Shown: positions 1 through 7,440, numbered from the stretch's first letter. The stretch: DNA of 64,000 nucleotides from JAPULR01 sp965238215 (GCA_965238215.1 OZ250180.1:744001-808000); one strand, 5' to 3'. Program-made: numbers and translations. Notes: generated by a model not told the origin, from the letters alone.

Positions 1-702
1 AACGGGCGGGTTCTACGCACCTTCAAGGACGGGCAGGCAAAGCTGAACGGCTACCTGGAAGACTACAGTTTCCTCGCCGACGGCCTCCTCGCCGTCTATG
101 AACTCACCTTCGACGACCACTGGCTGAACGAGGCCCGGCGGCTCGCTGATGGTATGCTCGAACTGTTTTGGGACTCCGCCGACCAAGTCTTCTACGACAC
201 GGGCAAGGACCACGAGACCCTCCTGGTCCGTCCCCGGGACGTCTTCGACAACGCCACCCCCTGTGGCTCCTCCGTGGCCGCCGACGTGCTGCTGCGGATG
301 GCTCTACTCACCGGCGACGACAACTATCGCACCGTGGGCGCCGCCGCCCTACGCTCCCTCGGCCCCATGCTCTCCCAATACGCCGGCGGCATGGGACGTT
401 GGCTCGCCGCCCTGAACTTCCATCTCGGCCAGCCCAAGGAGGTCGCCCTAATAGGCGACCTGAATAGCGACGCTACCCAGGACTTGCTGGAAGAAGTCCA
501 TCTTCGCTATCTGCCCAACCGCGTCCTCGCCGCCTCCGAGCAAGGAGACCCCGCCGGAAGCCACCCCCTCCCCCTCCTCCGACACAAGACCCTCGTCGAC
601 GGACAGCCCGCCGCCTACGTCTGCCGAAACTACGTCTGCCAACTCCCCGTCACCACCCCCACCGCCCTCGCCACCCAACTCCAATCGACAGAATCTGGTT
701 GA
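1..702 (+). CDS. YyaL-like (DUF255/thioredoxin-domain family) protein, C-terminal part
   Basis: The frame is open from the first base of the window to the TGA at 700-702, so the gene's start lies outside. The visible 233 residues match the helical, glycosidase-like C-terminal part of the YyaL/spermatogenesis-associated protein 20 family (N-terminal thioredoxin-like DUF255, then an alpha/alpha toroid). Family-typical stretches are LEDYSFLADGLLAVYE near the start and FDNATPCGSSVAA in the middle. The thioredoxin-like half is not in view. The biochemical role of the family is not established. The last 344 bases of coding sequence recur at 1464-1807 with about 18 differences, where they are fused to a methyltransferase start. 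This copy is the one joined to the upstream gene, so I take it as the working copy, but its last six codons differ from those of the second copy. Confidence 0.85.
   Translation, partial: NGRVLRTFKDGQAKLNGYLEDYSFLADGLLAVYELTFDDHWLNEARRLADGMLELFWDSADQVFYDTGKDHETLLVRPRDVFDNATPCGSSVAADVLLRMALLTGDDNYRTVGAAALRSLGPMLSQYAGGMGRWLAALNFHLGQPKEVALIGDLNSDATQDLLEEVHLRYLPNRVLAASEQGDPAGSHPLPLLRHKTLVDGQPAAYVCRNYVCQLPVTTPTALATQLQSTESG
343..686 (+). repeat. Direct repeat, copy 1 (YyaL gene 3' end)
   Basis: These 344 bases are repeated in the same orientation at 1464-1807, with no gaps and about 18 mismatches by eye (roughly 95% identity). The start falls in a GCCGCC run shared with the methyltransferase fragment next to copy 2. 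The end falls five residues before the stop codon. Several clustered differences are non-synonymous, so the copies are not a very recent duplication, or one came from a related genome. Confidence 0.9.
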
Positions 703-762
703 AATATATGTCCTCCATCCATTACCCTATGCACAGATTACGAAACTTACTGGAATGAAGCC

Positions 763-969
763 ATGACGCAGCAAGAAAGAATATCTGCTCCCAAGTTCCC
801 TCAAAGCGAAAGGCCTGATGATGCTTCTTCGGAAGATCAATCATGGTTCTGGACGGACGAGTGGCAAGCTGAAGAAGAAGCTGCGTCCCGCGAAATAGAA
901 GACGGTGAACTTTCACCTCCTTTCGCTAACGTGGACGACGCTGCGGAGTGGCTTAATTCTTCGGAGTGA
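763..969 (+). CDS. Type II antitoxin-like small acidic protein
   Basis: A 68-residue acidic protein that ends nine bases before a RelE/ParE-like toxin gene. The C-terminal half (WFWTDEWQAEEEAASREIE, then a short loop and VDDAAEWLNS) is the pattern of the toxin-wrapping tail of small antitoxins that precede RelE-family toxins, often with W-x-x-x-W-Q-x-x-E. I see no clear N-terminal DNA-binding fold, although residues 1-25 could carry a shortened one. By analogy with the family it would bind and neutralise the following toxin and repress the pair. The pair sits between the two YyaL 3'-end repeats, so it may have moved as one unit with them. Antitoxin is inferred from size, charge, motif and position. 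Confidence 0.7.
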   Translation: MTQQERISAPKFPQSERPDDASSEDQSWFWTDEWQAEEEAASREIEDGELSPPFANVDDAAEWLNSSE

Positions 970-978
970 CCACCCATA

Positions 979-1269
979 ATGGGTCGTCGTACCGGCCCAT
1001 TGCGACTTGTGTTTGCTCCTCAATTTCGGCGCGCCCGTAGAAAGAAAACTCCAGAACTCCAGCGTGCGTTGGACGCCAAAGTTGAACGCCTCCGCACCAA
1101 CCCCGGTCATCCCTCTCTGCGCCTCAAGAGAGTGCACAGTGTCAGATTTGAGGGAGTATGGGAAGCTTCCGTCACCATGTCATGCCGAATTACCTTTCAG
1201 TACGGGGCTGACAACTCCAGCATAATCTTGCGCAACTGCAACGGCCACGATGTGTTCAGATCGCCCTAA
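979..1269 (+). CDS. RelE/ParE-superfamily toxin
   Basis: A 96-residue basic protein directly downstream of the antitoxin-like gene. It has the RelE-type layout: two N-terminal helices rich in Arg/Lys (residues 14-40), the segment HPSLRLKRV, a central strand with W60 and R70, and a C-terminal NCNGHDVFRSP that resembles the LRNIGTHDxxYRSP ending of cytotoxic RelE/YafQ-like proteins. Members of this family cut mRNA on the ribosome or, in the ParE branch, poison gyrase. The sequence does not decide between these. The spacing and order (antitoxin first) fit a two-gene operon. The frame is intact and nothing suggests the toxin is dead. Confidence 0.75.
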   Translation: MGRRTGPLRLVFAPQFRRARRKKTPELQRALDAKVERLRTNPGHPSLRLKRVHSVRFEGVWEASVTMSCRITFQYGADNSSIILRNCNGHDVFRSP

Positions 1270-1313
1270 ACATCAAGAAGCCGCCGACGTGACCGAGGGG
1301 ATAGAAGCGTAAC

Positions 1314-1820
1314 ATGAACTTTGCCAACCGCACCATCTGGACCGCGGACAACATAGAAATCCTCCCGGGCATCGACTCCGAATGCGTCGACCTCGTATAT
1401 CTAGACCCGCCCTTCAACTCCAACCGCGACTATGCCGCACCCATCGGTAGCAAGGCCGCCGGTGCCGCCCTCCGCTCCCTCGGCCCCATGCTCTCCCAAT
1501 ACGCCGGCGGCATGGGACGTTGGCTTGCCGCCCTGAACTTCCATCTGGGCCAACCCAAGGAGGTCGCCCTAATAGGCGACCTGAATAGCGACGCCGCCCA
1601 GGACATGCTGGAAGAGATCTACTTCCGTTATCTGCCCAACCGCGTCCTCGCCGCCTCCGAGCTAGGAGACCCCGCCGGAAGCCACCCCCTCCCCCTCCTC
1701 CGACACAAGACCCTCGTCGACGGCCAGCCCGCCGCCTACGTCTGCCGAAACTACGTCTGCCAGCTCCCCGTCACCACCCCCAACGCCCTCGCCACCCAAC
1801 TCCAATCCCCCACTAACTGA
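1314..1820 (+). pseudogene. Chimeric ORF: DNA methyltransferase start fused to YyaL tail
   Basis: This 168-codon frame is a fusion of unrelated parts. Residues 1-50 are the beginning of a beta-class (N4/N6) DNA methyltransferase, with NRTIWTADN and motif IV DPPFNSNRDY followed by GSKAAG. From base 1464 on, the frame is a near copy of the YyaL 3' end found at 343-686. The junction lies in GCCGCC-rich sequence common to both parents, which suggests short-homology recombination. The product has the methyltransferase catalytic motif but no SAM-binding motif I or target-recognition domain, so it cannot be a working methyltransferase. It may be translated, since a GAGGGG ribosome-binding site precedes the ATG, but a function is unlikely. 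Confidence 0.85.
1464..1807 (+). repeat. Direct repeat, copy 2 (YyaL 3' end in the chimeric ORF)
   Basis: Second copy of the 344-base YyaL 3' segment of 343-686. It has the same length with no gaps. After the repeat the sequences separate completely: copy 1 continues into the antitoxin/toxin pair, copy 2 into a HEPN-like gene. The 777 bases between copies hold the toxin-antitoxin pair and the methyltransferase start. Confidence 0.9.
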
Positions 1821-1872
1821 CCAAACGCGCCTTGTGGTCAAACTATCAGCCTGAAAACGGAGAACCATCAGA

Positions 1873-3147
1873 TTGAACGCCAAAAGAGAGATTTCCAAGA
1901 CGGGCATAGCCATTGAAAGGACCAGAAATCTCATTGATCAGGCCATGCCAAGAAAACAGACTCTTTTCCTTCCTGATTTTGACTATGCCTCGTTAGCGCC
2001 CCTATATACTCTGGCCCATTGGGGCATTGAGATTGGACTCAAGGCCATCCTGCTGTTGGAAGATAATCAGTATGATCCCAAGGAGGATAGACACGATCTA
2101 AAGAAACCGTTCCAAAGACTAAAAGAAAGCAACAGTGAGATAGCAAATCACCTGATGAAGGCGTTCAACGACACAGTTAGCTTCTACACAATTGACAAAT
2201 GTCGGTGGAAACACTTCAAGTCATTGGATGCCTACCTAGAGCAATATGGCCGCGAGGACCTCTACGTGACTTTTCGTTACTGGGCCTTAGCAGACAAAGA
2301 GCTTGACCACATTCCTCTATTTGTCCATAGGGAGTTGCTCGTAGCCCTAGAGAAACTTCTAGGCTGGAACCATCAGCAGGTCGCGTCTAAACGAGTTAAG
2401 CAGTGGGTCCGTTGGAAATTCTCGGAAGAAGTTGGAGGACACATGCGTGCCTGCCAATCCTGCAGAGAAGCCCTCCCACAATCTTTCCTAGAGTTATTGA
2501 GCGATTCATATCCATCAGACACTCCGTTTCGTGAGGAGCTGCTATCTCTATACAATCAACATGCCAAAAAAGCTGACAATGGATGTATGAATCGAATCAT
2601 CAGGGGCGCTTTTGAGTCTTTTCGTAGGGACGATGACCCCGCCGTTCGATACCTAGTCAACACCCTTGATGACCTTCCGGAGGGATCCCTTGAAAAGCCC
2701 AGCGACATTGAATTGCAAGTGGAATGGGTCGTCCACGACATCGCTGGCATTGTCTGGATCAAGAACGGCCAGCAACTGGGTTCAATTCGTCAGTCAATTG
2801 ATGGCCGCTGGCTGGCCCAAGCCTATTCGCCTCCCACCAATGCCAAATTTGCAAAGACAAAGACTGATGCCGTGAACTGGCTTGTTAGTGAATGCACAGA
2901 ATTGGTAACGGTCTCGGTGGACGGTGGCCCTCGAACCACCAAGCGTGCTATGTCTCCAGTATCCCTTAGTCGGTATCAATCAGGAGATGACACCTGGAGT
3001 CCATACGAGATTACCTTCACAGATAATGCTCACGGCTTATCTGAAGGACAACACATTGTTATAAGAGGCGGAGGTACCATGCGCATCGGAATAGCTGATG
3101 GAATTGTCTCCCTGGTGAATGGCGGATTGGTTGAGTTTGGGAACTAG
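1873..3147 (+). CDS. Hypothetical protein with HEPN-like N-terminal half
   Basis: A 424-residue protein without a family I recognise. The start is TTG with GGAG at 1859-1862, ten bases upstream; no ATG fits the 5' end. Residues 35-60 (SLAPLYTLAHWGIEIGLKAI) followed by a DRHDL motif near residue 77 and a long helical stretch to about residue 180 resemble HEPN-type helical bundles, where a helix of the form xxELxLKAxL precedes H-D-L. A CxxC (CQSC, near 196) follows. The C-terminal 150 residues are mixed, with a beta-rich end. HEPN proteins are often RNases in toxin or defence systems, and the gene follows a toxin-antitoxin pair and a methyltransferase scrap, but a defence role is only a guess. 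Base composition is more AT-rich than in the neighbouring core genes. Confidence 0.6.
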   Translation: MNAKREISKTGIAIERTRNLIDQAMPRKQTLFLPDFDYASLAPLYTLAHWGIEIGLKAILLLEDNQYDPKEDRHDLKKPFQRLKESNSEIANHLMKAFNDTVSFYTIDKCRWKHFKSLDAYLEQYGREDLYVTFRYWALADKELDHIPLFVHRELLVALEKLLGWNHQQVASKRVKQWVRWKFSEEVGGHMRACQSCREALPQSFLELLSDSYPSDTPFREELLSLYNQHAKKADNGCMNRIIRGAFESFRRDDDPAVRYLVNTLDDLPEGSLEKPSDIELQVEWVVHDIAGIVWIKNGQQLGSIRQSIDGRWLAQAYSPPTNAKFAKTKTDAVNWLVSECTELVTVSVDGGPRTTKRAMSPVSLSRYQSGDDTWSPYEITFTDNAHGLSEGQHIVIRGGGTMRIGIADGIVSLVNGGLVEFGN

Positions 3148-3318
3148 GTGCCCTAATGCGCATACTGCCCAGGCAACAGTCTATCGCATCGGCATGCCTA
3201 AAATGAAAAAGATGAAGACGGCTGCTAGCGACCTAGAGAACTCCGCCATTCAGGTTCAAGTAGGGGTCTTTCAGACTGGATTCATAACCCCGCAATCGTG
3301 AAGTCCCGCGAACACCCC

Positions 3319-3700
3319 TTATTGTCTCTTCTGTGCGGCATCGATCATTTCACGCGTCTTCCTGAGGATCTCTATGGCATCTTCAAGAGTCTCGGCATCC
3401 TCCATATCCTTCACCAGCTCCTCAACAACCTGAGCCCGACCCTTCAGCCTTCCCTTCTCTTCTCTTTGCCTTAGAAATATCTCAGCCAACATCTGTAGTC
3501 CCTCCGTTCCCATGTACAACACCAGAGCCAGTGTGACTGCAATGGGTCCGATGCGCTCTGCAATAGCGAATGAAGTATCTAGAAAGCCATCCTTCGTTAC
3601 GTGACCTACCTCGTACCATTATTACCACACCAAAAGAAGGCACGAATAGGATGAAAAAGACAAGCAGAAACCAACCAGCATAAAACCTGGGAAATTGCAC
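3319..3700 (-). pseudogene. Small two-segment membrane protein, frameshifted
   Basis: Two overlapping minus-strand frames join into one sensible protein. The 5' frame from 3700 gives MQFPRFYAGWFLLV and a hydrophobic segment to about residue 28. The 3' frame, open from 3618 down, gives WYEVGHVTKDG, a second hydrophobic stretch (IGPIAVTLALVLYM), then a charged coiled-coil tail (RQREEKGRLKGRAQ, ending in IDAAQKRQ). The shift is near 3605-3620. A GTG at 3522 could start the tail alone, but the hydrophobic residues just upstream in the same frame argue for one interrupted gene. The family is unknown. A sequencing error could also explain the shift. Confidence 0.55.
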
Positions 3701-4240
3701 CAGACTATCCCTTAACTAGGCGCCCTTCAAGTTCTCGAAGCGTCAAATTGCAAACTGCTGGCATCCCGCCTATAGCACTTCCTCAAACCAGAGCACATTC
3801 ATTCTATTGCGTCAAATCACTGGAGTCAACTTGACCTTTGAATCGCCACAGGCAACAAAAGATGTGTACGAGAGCCTCAGGCGCATGAAAGACTTTATGG
3901 TTCTCGCCAACTGTCACCTCCCCATTGCCTCCCAACCCTCTCCCCTGCTAACCTACCCCCATGAACAACGCCGCCATACCACCTCGTGCCATCCTGGATG
4001 CGGCACATCCGCCTAAGTCGGACGGCCCTGCACCATCTCTATCCCTAACATTCGTTTCTCCCACAGAAAAAAACGAATACAAATACCCAAAACAGGCGGA
4101 TCCACGCCTAATTTCCCCCAATTACCCCCATATTCGATTTCACAAACGAGTCATCCCCAAAGCTAAAACGAAAGGAAGCGAGTACCCAAAACCCCCTTCG
4201 CTTTCCACAAACGAATAACCCCCCAAAAGGAGCCACTCCC
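3701..4240. other. Intergenic region with ACGAA-rich segment
   Basis: No convincing gene. From about 4050 to 4215 the sequence repeats short AAACGAAT/AAACGAGT words separated by C-rich stretches. A similar composition appears at 23390-23520. I see no promoter with confidence. The last bases carry the AAGGAG site of the following gene. Confidence 0.4.
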
Positions 4241-4504
4241 ATGCCCAACCCCAAAAAACACGCCATAGAAATCGAATACTGCCACGATTGAGGCCACGCC
4301 CTCCGCGCCGCCTGGATGGCCGGCGACACCCTTAACCGCATCGGCGACCGCATCCGCTCCTTCACCCTCATCCCCGGCGGTCACGGCAAGTTCGACGTCC
4401 GCATTGACGGCGAACTCGTAGCCGAGCACCGCCACGAACCCGACGCCCACATCTTCCCCGACCTCCAGGACCTCCTCCAAGCCCTGGACGAACGCGCCAC
4501 CTGA
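4241..4504 (+). CDS. Rdx/SelW-family protein, probable selenoprotein (TGA at codon 17 read as Sec)
   Basis: The ATG at 4241 has AAGGAG eight bases upstream. The frame reads IEIEYCHD, TGA (4289-4291), then GHALRAAWMAGDTL and continues open to the TGA at 4502-4504, 87 residues in all. This is the Rdx (SelW/SelT/SelH) thioredoxin-like family: a beta strand, the redox motif CxxC or CxxU, then the LRAAWMA helix, a LIPGGHGKFDVRIDGELV strand pair and a helical end. Here the motif is C14-H-D-U17, and the in-frame TGA falls exactly on the position that is Cys or Sec in the family. Downstream coding, typical length and conserved residues argue against a decayed gene. A stem GGCCA (4292-4296) with TGGCC (4317-4321) could be part of a bacterial SECIS, unproven. 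Members are thought to act as thiol redox proteins. The gene forms an apparent operon with the SelA-like gene 47 bases downstream. A Trp/Cys to TGA mutation is the alternative. Confidence 0.8.
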
Positions 4505-4551
4505 CGCCCTATCTCCAACGCCAACCCGCAATCAAGAAAGGCCCAACCGCC

Positions 4552-5805
4552 ATGACTACCCAAGACAACGCCCAATCCGCCGTCGCAGCCCGACCCCAGG
4601 ACTACCCCCGCGGTCGCATCCTCGCCACCTCCGCCGACGAAGCCCGCAAGTCCACCCAGGGTCGCCGCCTCGTCCGAGAGCGCGTCCTAGCCCTCGGCAA
4701 AGACTCCATCTACAACATGACCGGCCTCGTTCGTGCCTTTCCCCTCGACCCTGAAGACCTGCCCACCCTGGAGAACCAGTTCACTTTCTACACCCATTTC
4801 CTCGGGCGCGCCGAAGCAATGGCCGTCGAATTCACCGGCGCCCACGCCCTCCAGCACGACGCCGTCCTGTGCAACCGCGTCACCTCCGCCATGTTGGCCA
4901 TCATGCTTGGCACCCTCCAGCGCGGCGACGCCGTTATCTCAATGGTAGGTCAGGGACGCTCCCACCCCTCCGTGCAGCAGGCCGTCGAGTTGGTGGGCGC
5001 CGATTTCAGCGAAGTTGTCGGTATCGAGTCCCTCGAGGAGACCATCTCTCTCCGCCCCTGGAAGATGCTCGTAATCACACCCCTTACCCCATCCAAGTAC
5101 CACATCCCCGCCGACCAGGTGCGCCGCGCCATCCAATTGGCCAAGGAGCGCGATATGCTGGTCTTCATCGACGACGCCCACATGATGTCCCGAACCATCT
5201 TCTACGACGAACCCACCACCTTCCAGTTGGGCGACGTCGATCTCTCCGTCTGGTCCCTGGACAAGCACGTGCCCGGCCCCCGGGGCGCCGCCATCGTGGG
5301 ACGAAAAGATCTCATGGAGCAGGTTTCCGCCAAAGCCTTCCAGTTTGGTCTGGAAGCCCAGTCGGGCCATTACGTTGCAATGGTTAGAGGCATGGAAGCC
5401 TTCGACCCGGAGCCTATTAAACGGGCCTCCGCCCTAGCCCGAACCTTGTATCAAAAGTTCCAAGCCCACTTCGGCTTGAGTGTTTATCAAGCCGGGCCTG
5501 GCGTTGCCCTCTCAGCCGAAGACTTCACCGAGGTGGTCTTCCAGCATGCCGGAAGCAGAGAGACTACCCTTGCTCCCTCCGAAGTATCCGTCGCCGCCAG
5601 TTTCCTGCTGCTCAACAAATACGGCATCATCACCATCCCCATCACCGGCTACCCCGGAGCCGCTCCCACCTTCAGGCTGATGATGCACCCGGACGGAGAG
5701 CGTTTCGGCGTCGAACCTCTGGTCAAGGCCGTCGAAGATGCCCTGGGACAGACCGCCGCCCTCCTCCAAAACCCCGACCGGGTCCGCGCCCTCCTCCTCG
5801 GCTAA
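4552..5805 (+). CDS. SelA-like / aminotransferase class V-fold PLP-dependent enzyme
   Basis: A 417-residue fold-type I PLP enzyme. Visible landmarks are the cofactor-stacking region after GAHALQHDAVLCNRVTSAML, the Asp of FIDDAHMM (near 204), and the presumed Schiff-base lysine K238 in WSLDKHVPGPRGAAIVGR, which resembles the SGDKLLGGPQAGIIxGR lysine segment of SelA (L-seryl-tRNA(Sec) selenium transferase) and the related ammonia-lyase-like proteins. It is shorter than bacterial SelA (about 460 residues) and I do not see the SelA N-terminal tRNA-binding domain, so true SelA activity is doubtful. It begins 47 bases after the selenocysteine-type Rdx gene and the two probably share a transcript. 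Substrate unknown; a role in selenium or sulfur amino-acid chemistry is inferred from homology and neighbour only. Confidence 0.75.
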   Translation: MTTQDNAQSAVAARPQDYPRGRILATSADEARKSTQGRRLVRERVLALGKDSIYNMTGLVRAFPLDPEDLPTLENQFTFYTHFLGRAEAMAVEFTGAHALQHDAVLCNRVTSAMLAIMLGTLQRGDAVISMVGQGRSHPSVQQAVELVGADFSEVVGIESLEETISLRPWKMLVITPLTPSKYHIPADQVRRAIQLAKERDMLVFIDDAHMMSRTIFYDEPTTFQLGDVDLSVWSLDKHVPGPRGAAIVGRKDLMEQVSAKAFQFGLEAQSGHYVAMVRGMEAFDPEPIKRASALARTLYQKFQAHFGLSVYQAGPGVALSAEDFTEVVFQHAGSRETTLAPSEVSVAASFLLLNKYGIITIPITGYPGAAPTFRLMMHPDGERFGVEPLVKAVEDALGQTAALLQNPDRVRALLLG

Positions 5806-5883
5806 CCCCTACCCGTCAGTCCCTAACAGCCTTCCCCCTCGATGGGCGAAGGTTTGGATGGGGGTGAAAGACCCCTAAACCTA

Positions 5884-5920
5884 CCCGTCATTCCAGCGCA
5901 AGCCGGAATCCAGAATCCCA
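5884..5920. repeat. Extragenic GTCATTCCnGCG-type repeat
   Basis: Reads CCGTCATTCCAGCG then CAAGCCGGAATCCAGAATCC, a common form of short dispersed extragenic element whose halves can pair (GGAAT/ATTCC). It lies between two genes and codes for nothing. Confidence 0.5.
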
Positions 5921-5993
5921 TGATTTGGCTACGGCAAGCTCTGTCCAACACCGCCATCTAAACGCGTTTCGGCAACTAAACAAAGGTCTGCCG

Positions 5994-6338
5994 TTAAGAG
6001 AAAGGCAGCGCGCTCCTGACGTTTCTGCCCCCGATGGCTATTATCCCCGTAGAGTCCAGGCCGCCAATGGCAACCAACCCAACTGCGTTGATTCCGCCTA
6101 CAGCGACTACGCCCACTGCGTTTACGCCCCCTATGGCAACAAGTCCCACTGCGTTCACGGGGCTGAAGGTGACCAACCCCATTGAGTTGAGGAAACTTAT
6201 CGCGACAAGACCAATTGCGTTAATAAGCCCCGCCGCCACACCACCAATGGCGGTGGTGCCAACCGCAATTGTGTCAACCGTTATCCAACTCAGGGAAGAT
6301 GGCATTTTGGATGCCGACGTCGTTGTAGATCCCTGCAT
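5994..6338 (-). CDS. Gly/Val/Ile-rich tandem-repeat protein
   Basis: A 114-residue protein made largely of about eight tandem units of the type NAVGLVAIGGV (for example NAIGLVAIS, NAVGLVAIGG, NAVGVVAVGG, DSTGIIAIGG) from residue 38 to 104. The ATG at 6336-6338 is preceded by AGGAGG about eleven bases upstream, so the gene is probably expressed. The periodic small and aliphatic residues suggest a stacked beta structure (beta-helix-like or a fibre-forming sheet) rather than membrane helices. No signal peptide or metal motif is seen, and I know no defined function for such repeats. The unit count could vary between strains because the DNA is repetitive. It is transcribed in the same direction as the nitrile hydratase-like genes upstream, 143 bases away. 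Confidence 0.65.
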   Translation of the reverse strand: MQGSTTTSASKMPSSLSWITVDTIAVGTTAIGGVAAGLINAIGLVAISFLNSMGLVTFSPVNAVGLVAIGGVNAVGVVAVGGINAVGLVAIGGLDSTGIIAIGGRNVRSALPFS

Positions 6339-6481
6339 TGGCTAAATTGCCTCCTGAGAGATTTGTGAAAGCATCTTAACGAGGCTTCCCTCGCCAACGC
6401 GAAGCGCGCTTCTTAGTTAAGGCCCACCCTTCCCCATCGTCCCTTTCCCCGTAGCCGCGGTTCGCAAACCGCCCGCCGTCC

Positions 6482-7120
6482 CTACCCTAAAACTGGCTCC
6501 GGCGTCAGTGGCCCCGACACCCCGACCATGGAGTCCCGCGTCACCAAGCGCACCAACTCCTCCTCGCTCCAACCCTCCGTCCCCTCGGGACGCTGCGGCA
6601 GCACCAAGTATCGCACGTCCGCGGTGCTGTCCAACACCATGACCTCCACCCCAGGTTCCAACTCCAACCCAAACTCCCGCATCACACCCCGGGGGTCCAC
6701 CACCGCCCGCGACCGGTACGTCAGGCTCTTGTACCAGTCCGGTGGCCTGCCCAGCAGCCACGTCGGATAGCACGAACACAGCGTGCACACCACCAGATGA
6801 TGCACCCCTTCCGTGTTCTCCGCTACAACCACGTCCGGCAGGCTCTCCGACTCCGAATATCCCAGTTCCGCAACCGCCGCCTTTGCATCCTCCAGCAGCC
6901 GGTTCTTGAACTCCGGGTCCATCCACGCCCTCGCGACAATCCTCGCTCCGTCCAACGGAGAACGGGCATCGCTCTCCGTAACCAGCCGTTCAATCTCCTC
7001 TCTGCTGCAGACCCCCTTCTCCGTCAGCAGCGCCTCCATGGCCTTCATCCGTCGGGCGTAATATCCCAACTCTTCGTCATGCGCCATCCCTGGATGATCA
7101 TGTCCGTGCGATCCGCTCAT
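6482..7120 (-). CDS. Nitrile hydratase alpha / thiocyanate hydrolase gamma-like metal subunit
   Basis: A 212-residue protein with the metal-claw motif VCTLCSC at residues 111-117 (C112, C115, C117). Thr in VCTLCSC is the signature of the cobalt branch; the iron branch has Ser. In this family two of the cysteines are oxidised and the loop binds Co(III), which hydrates nitriles to amides or hydrolyses thiocyanate. I chose the ATG at 7120 because GGAGAGGAGG lies just upstream; a TTG at 7141 would overlap the preceding gene. The His-rich N-terminus (GSHGHDHPGMAH) might bind cobalt. It is the third gene of a set in which the beta chain is split into two genes, the arrangement of thiocyanate hydrolase (scnB-scnA-scnC), so this would correspond to ScnC. 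Substrate cannot be decided from sequence. Confidence 0.85.
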   Translation of the reverse strand: MSGSHGHDHPGMAHDEELGYYARRMKAMEALLTEKGVCSREEIERLVTESDARSPLDGARIVARAWMDPEFKNRLLEDAKAAVAELGYSESESLPDVVVAENTEGVHHLVVCTLCSCYPTWLLGRPPDWYKSLTYRSRAVVDPRGVMREFGLELEPGVEVMVLDSTADVRYLVLPQRPEGTEGWSEEELVRLVTRDSMVGVSGPLTPEPVLG

Positions 7121-7134
7121 TCGCTCCTCCTCTC

Positions 7135-7440
7135 CTACCAAGCCGGCTCCAGCCAGTGCTCGAAAACATCCGCCAGTAGCTCGTCCGACTCCGGCCCATC
7201 ATAGTTCTCCCATAGTTCGCGCTGGCTGAACCTCACCAAGTAGAGGGGCACGACCGGCTCTCCCGAACCTCCATACGCCAGCGACTCAGGATTCCGATAC
7301 GCGCCGTGGTACCGCTCCAACGTGCCCACCTTGCCTCGAATGTACCACGGCGTCCGGTTGTGCCCTCTCACGGGCAGATCAAGCACTCTAACCCTGCCTC
7401 CCTCGCCGTAGGCCGGTGTTCTTTGGTATGCTGCCATCAT
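7135..7440 (-). CDS. Nitrile hydratase beta C-terminal-half subunit (ScnA-like)
   Basis: A 101-residue protein that corresponds to the SH3-like C-terminal half of nitrile hydratase beta: GGRVRVLDLPVRGHNRTPWY, then IRGKVGTLERYHGAYRNPE and VPLYLVRFSQRELWENYDG. The start ATG (7440) overlaps the stop of the preceding gene in an ATGA, so translation is probably coupled. The frame is open further 5' to 7536, but that part is antisense-like filler over the neighbour's coding sequence. In thiocyanate hydrolase this half is the separate alpha subunit. It would pair with the metal-binding subunit encoded 14 bases downstream and form part of the active-site wall. A split by mutation is less likely, given the clean overlap and intact frames. 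Confidence 0.8.
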   Translation of the reverse strand: MMAAYQRTPAYGEGGRVRVLDLPVRGHNRTPWYIRGKVGTLERYHGAYRNPESLAYGGSGEPVVPLYLVRFSQRELWENYDGPESDELLADVFEHWLEPAW

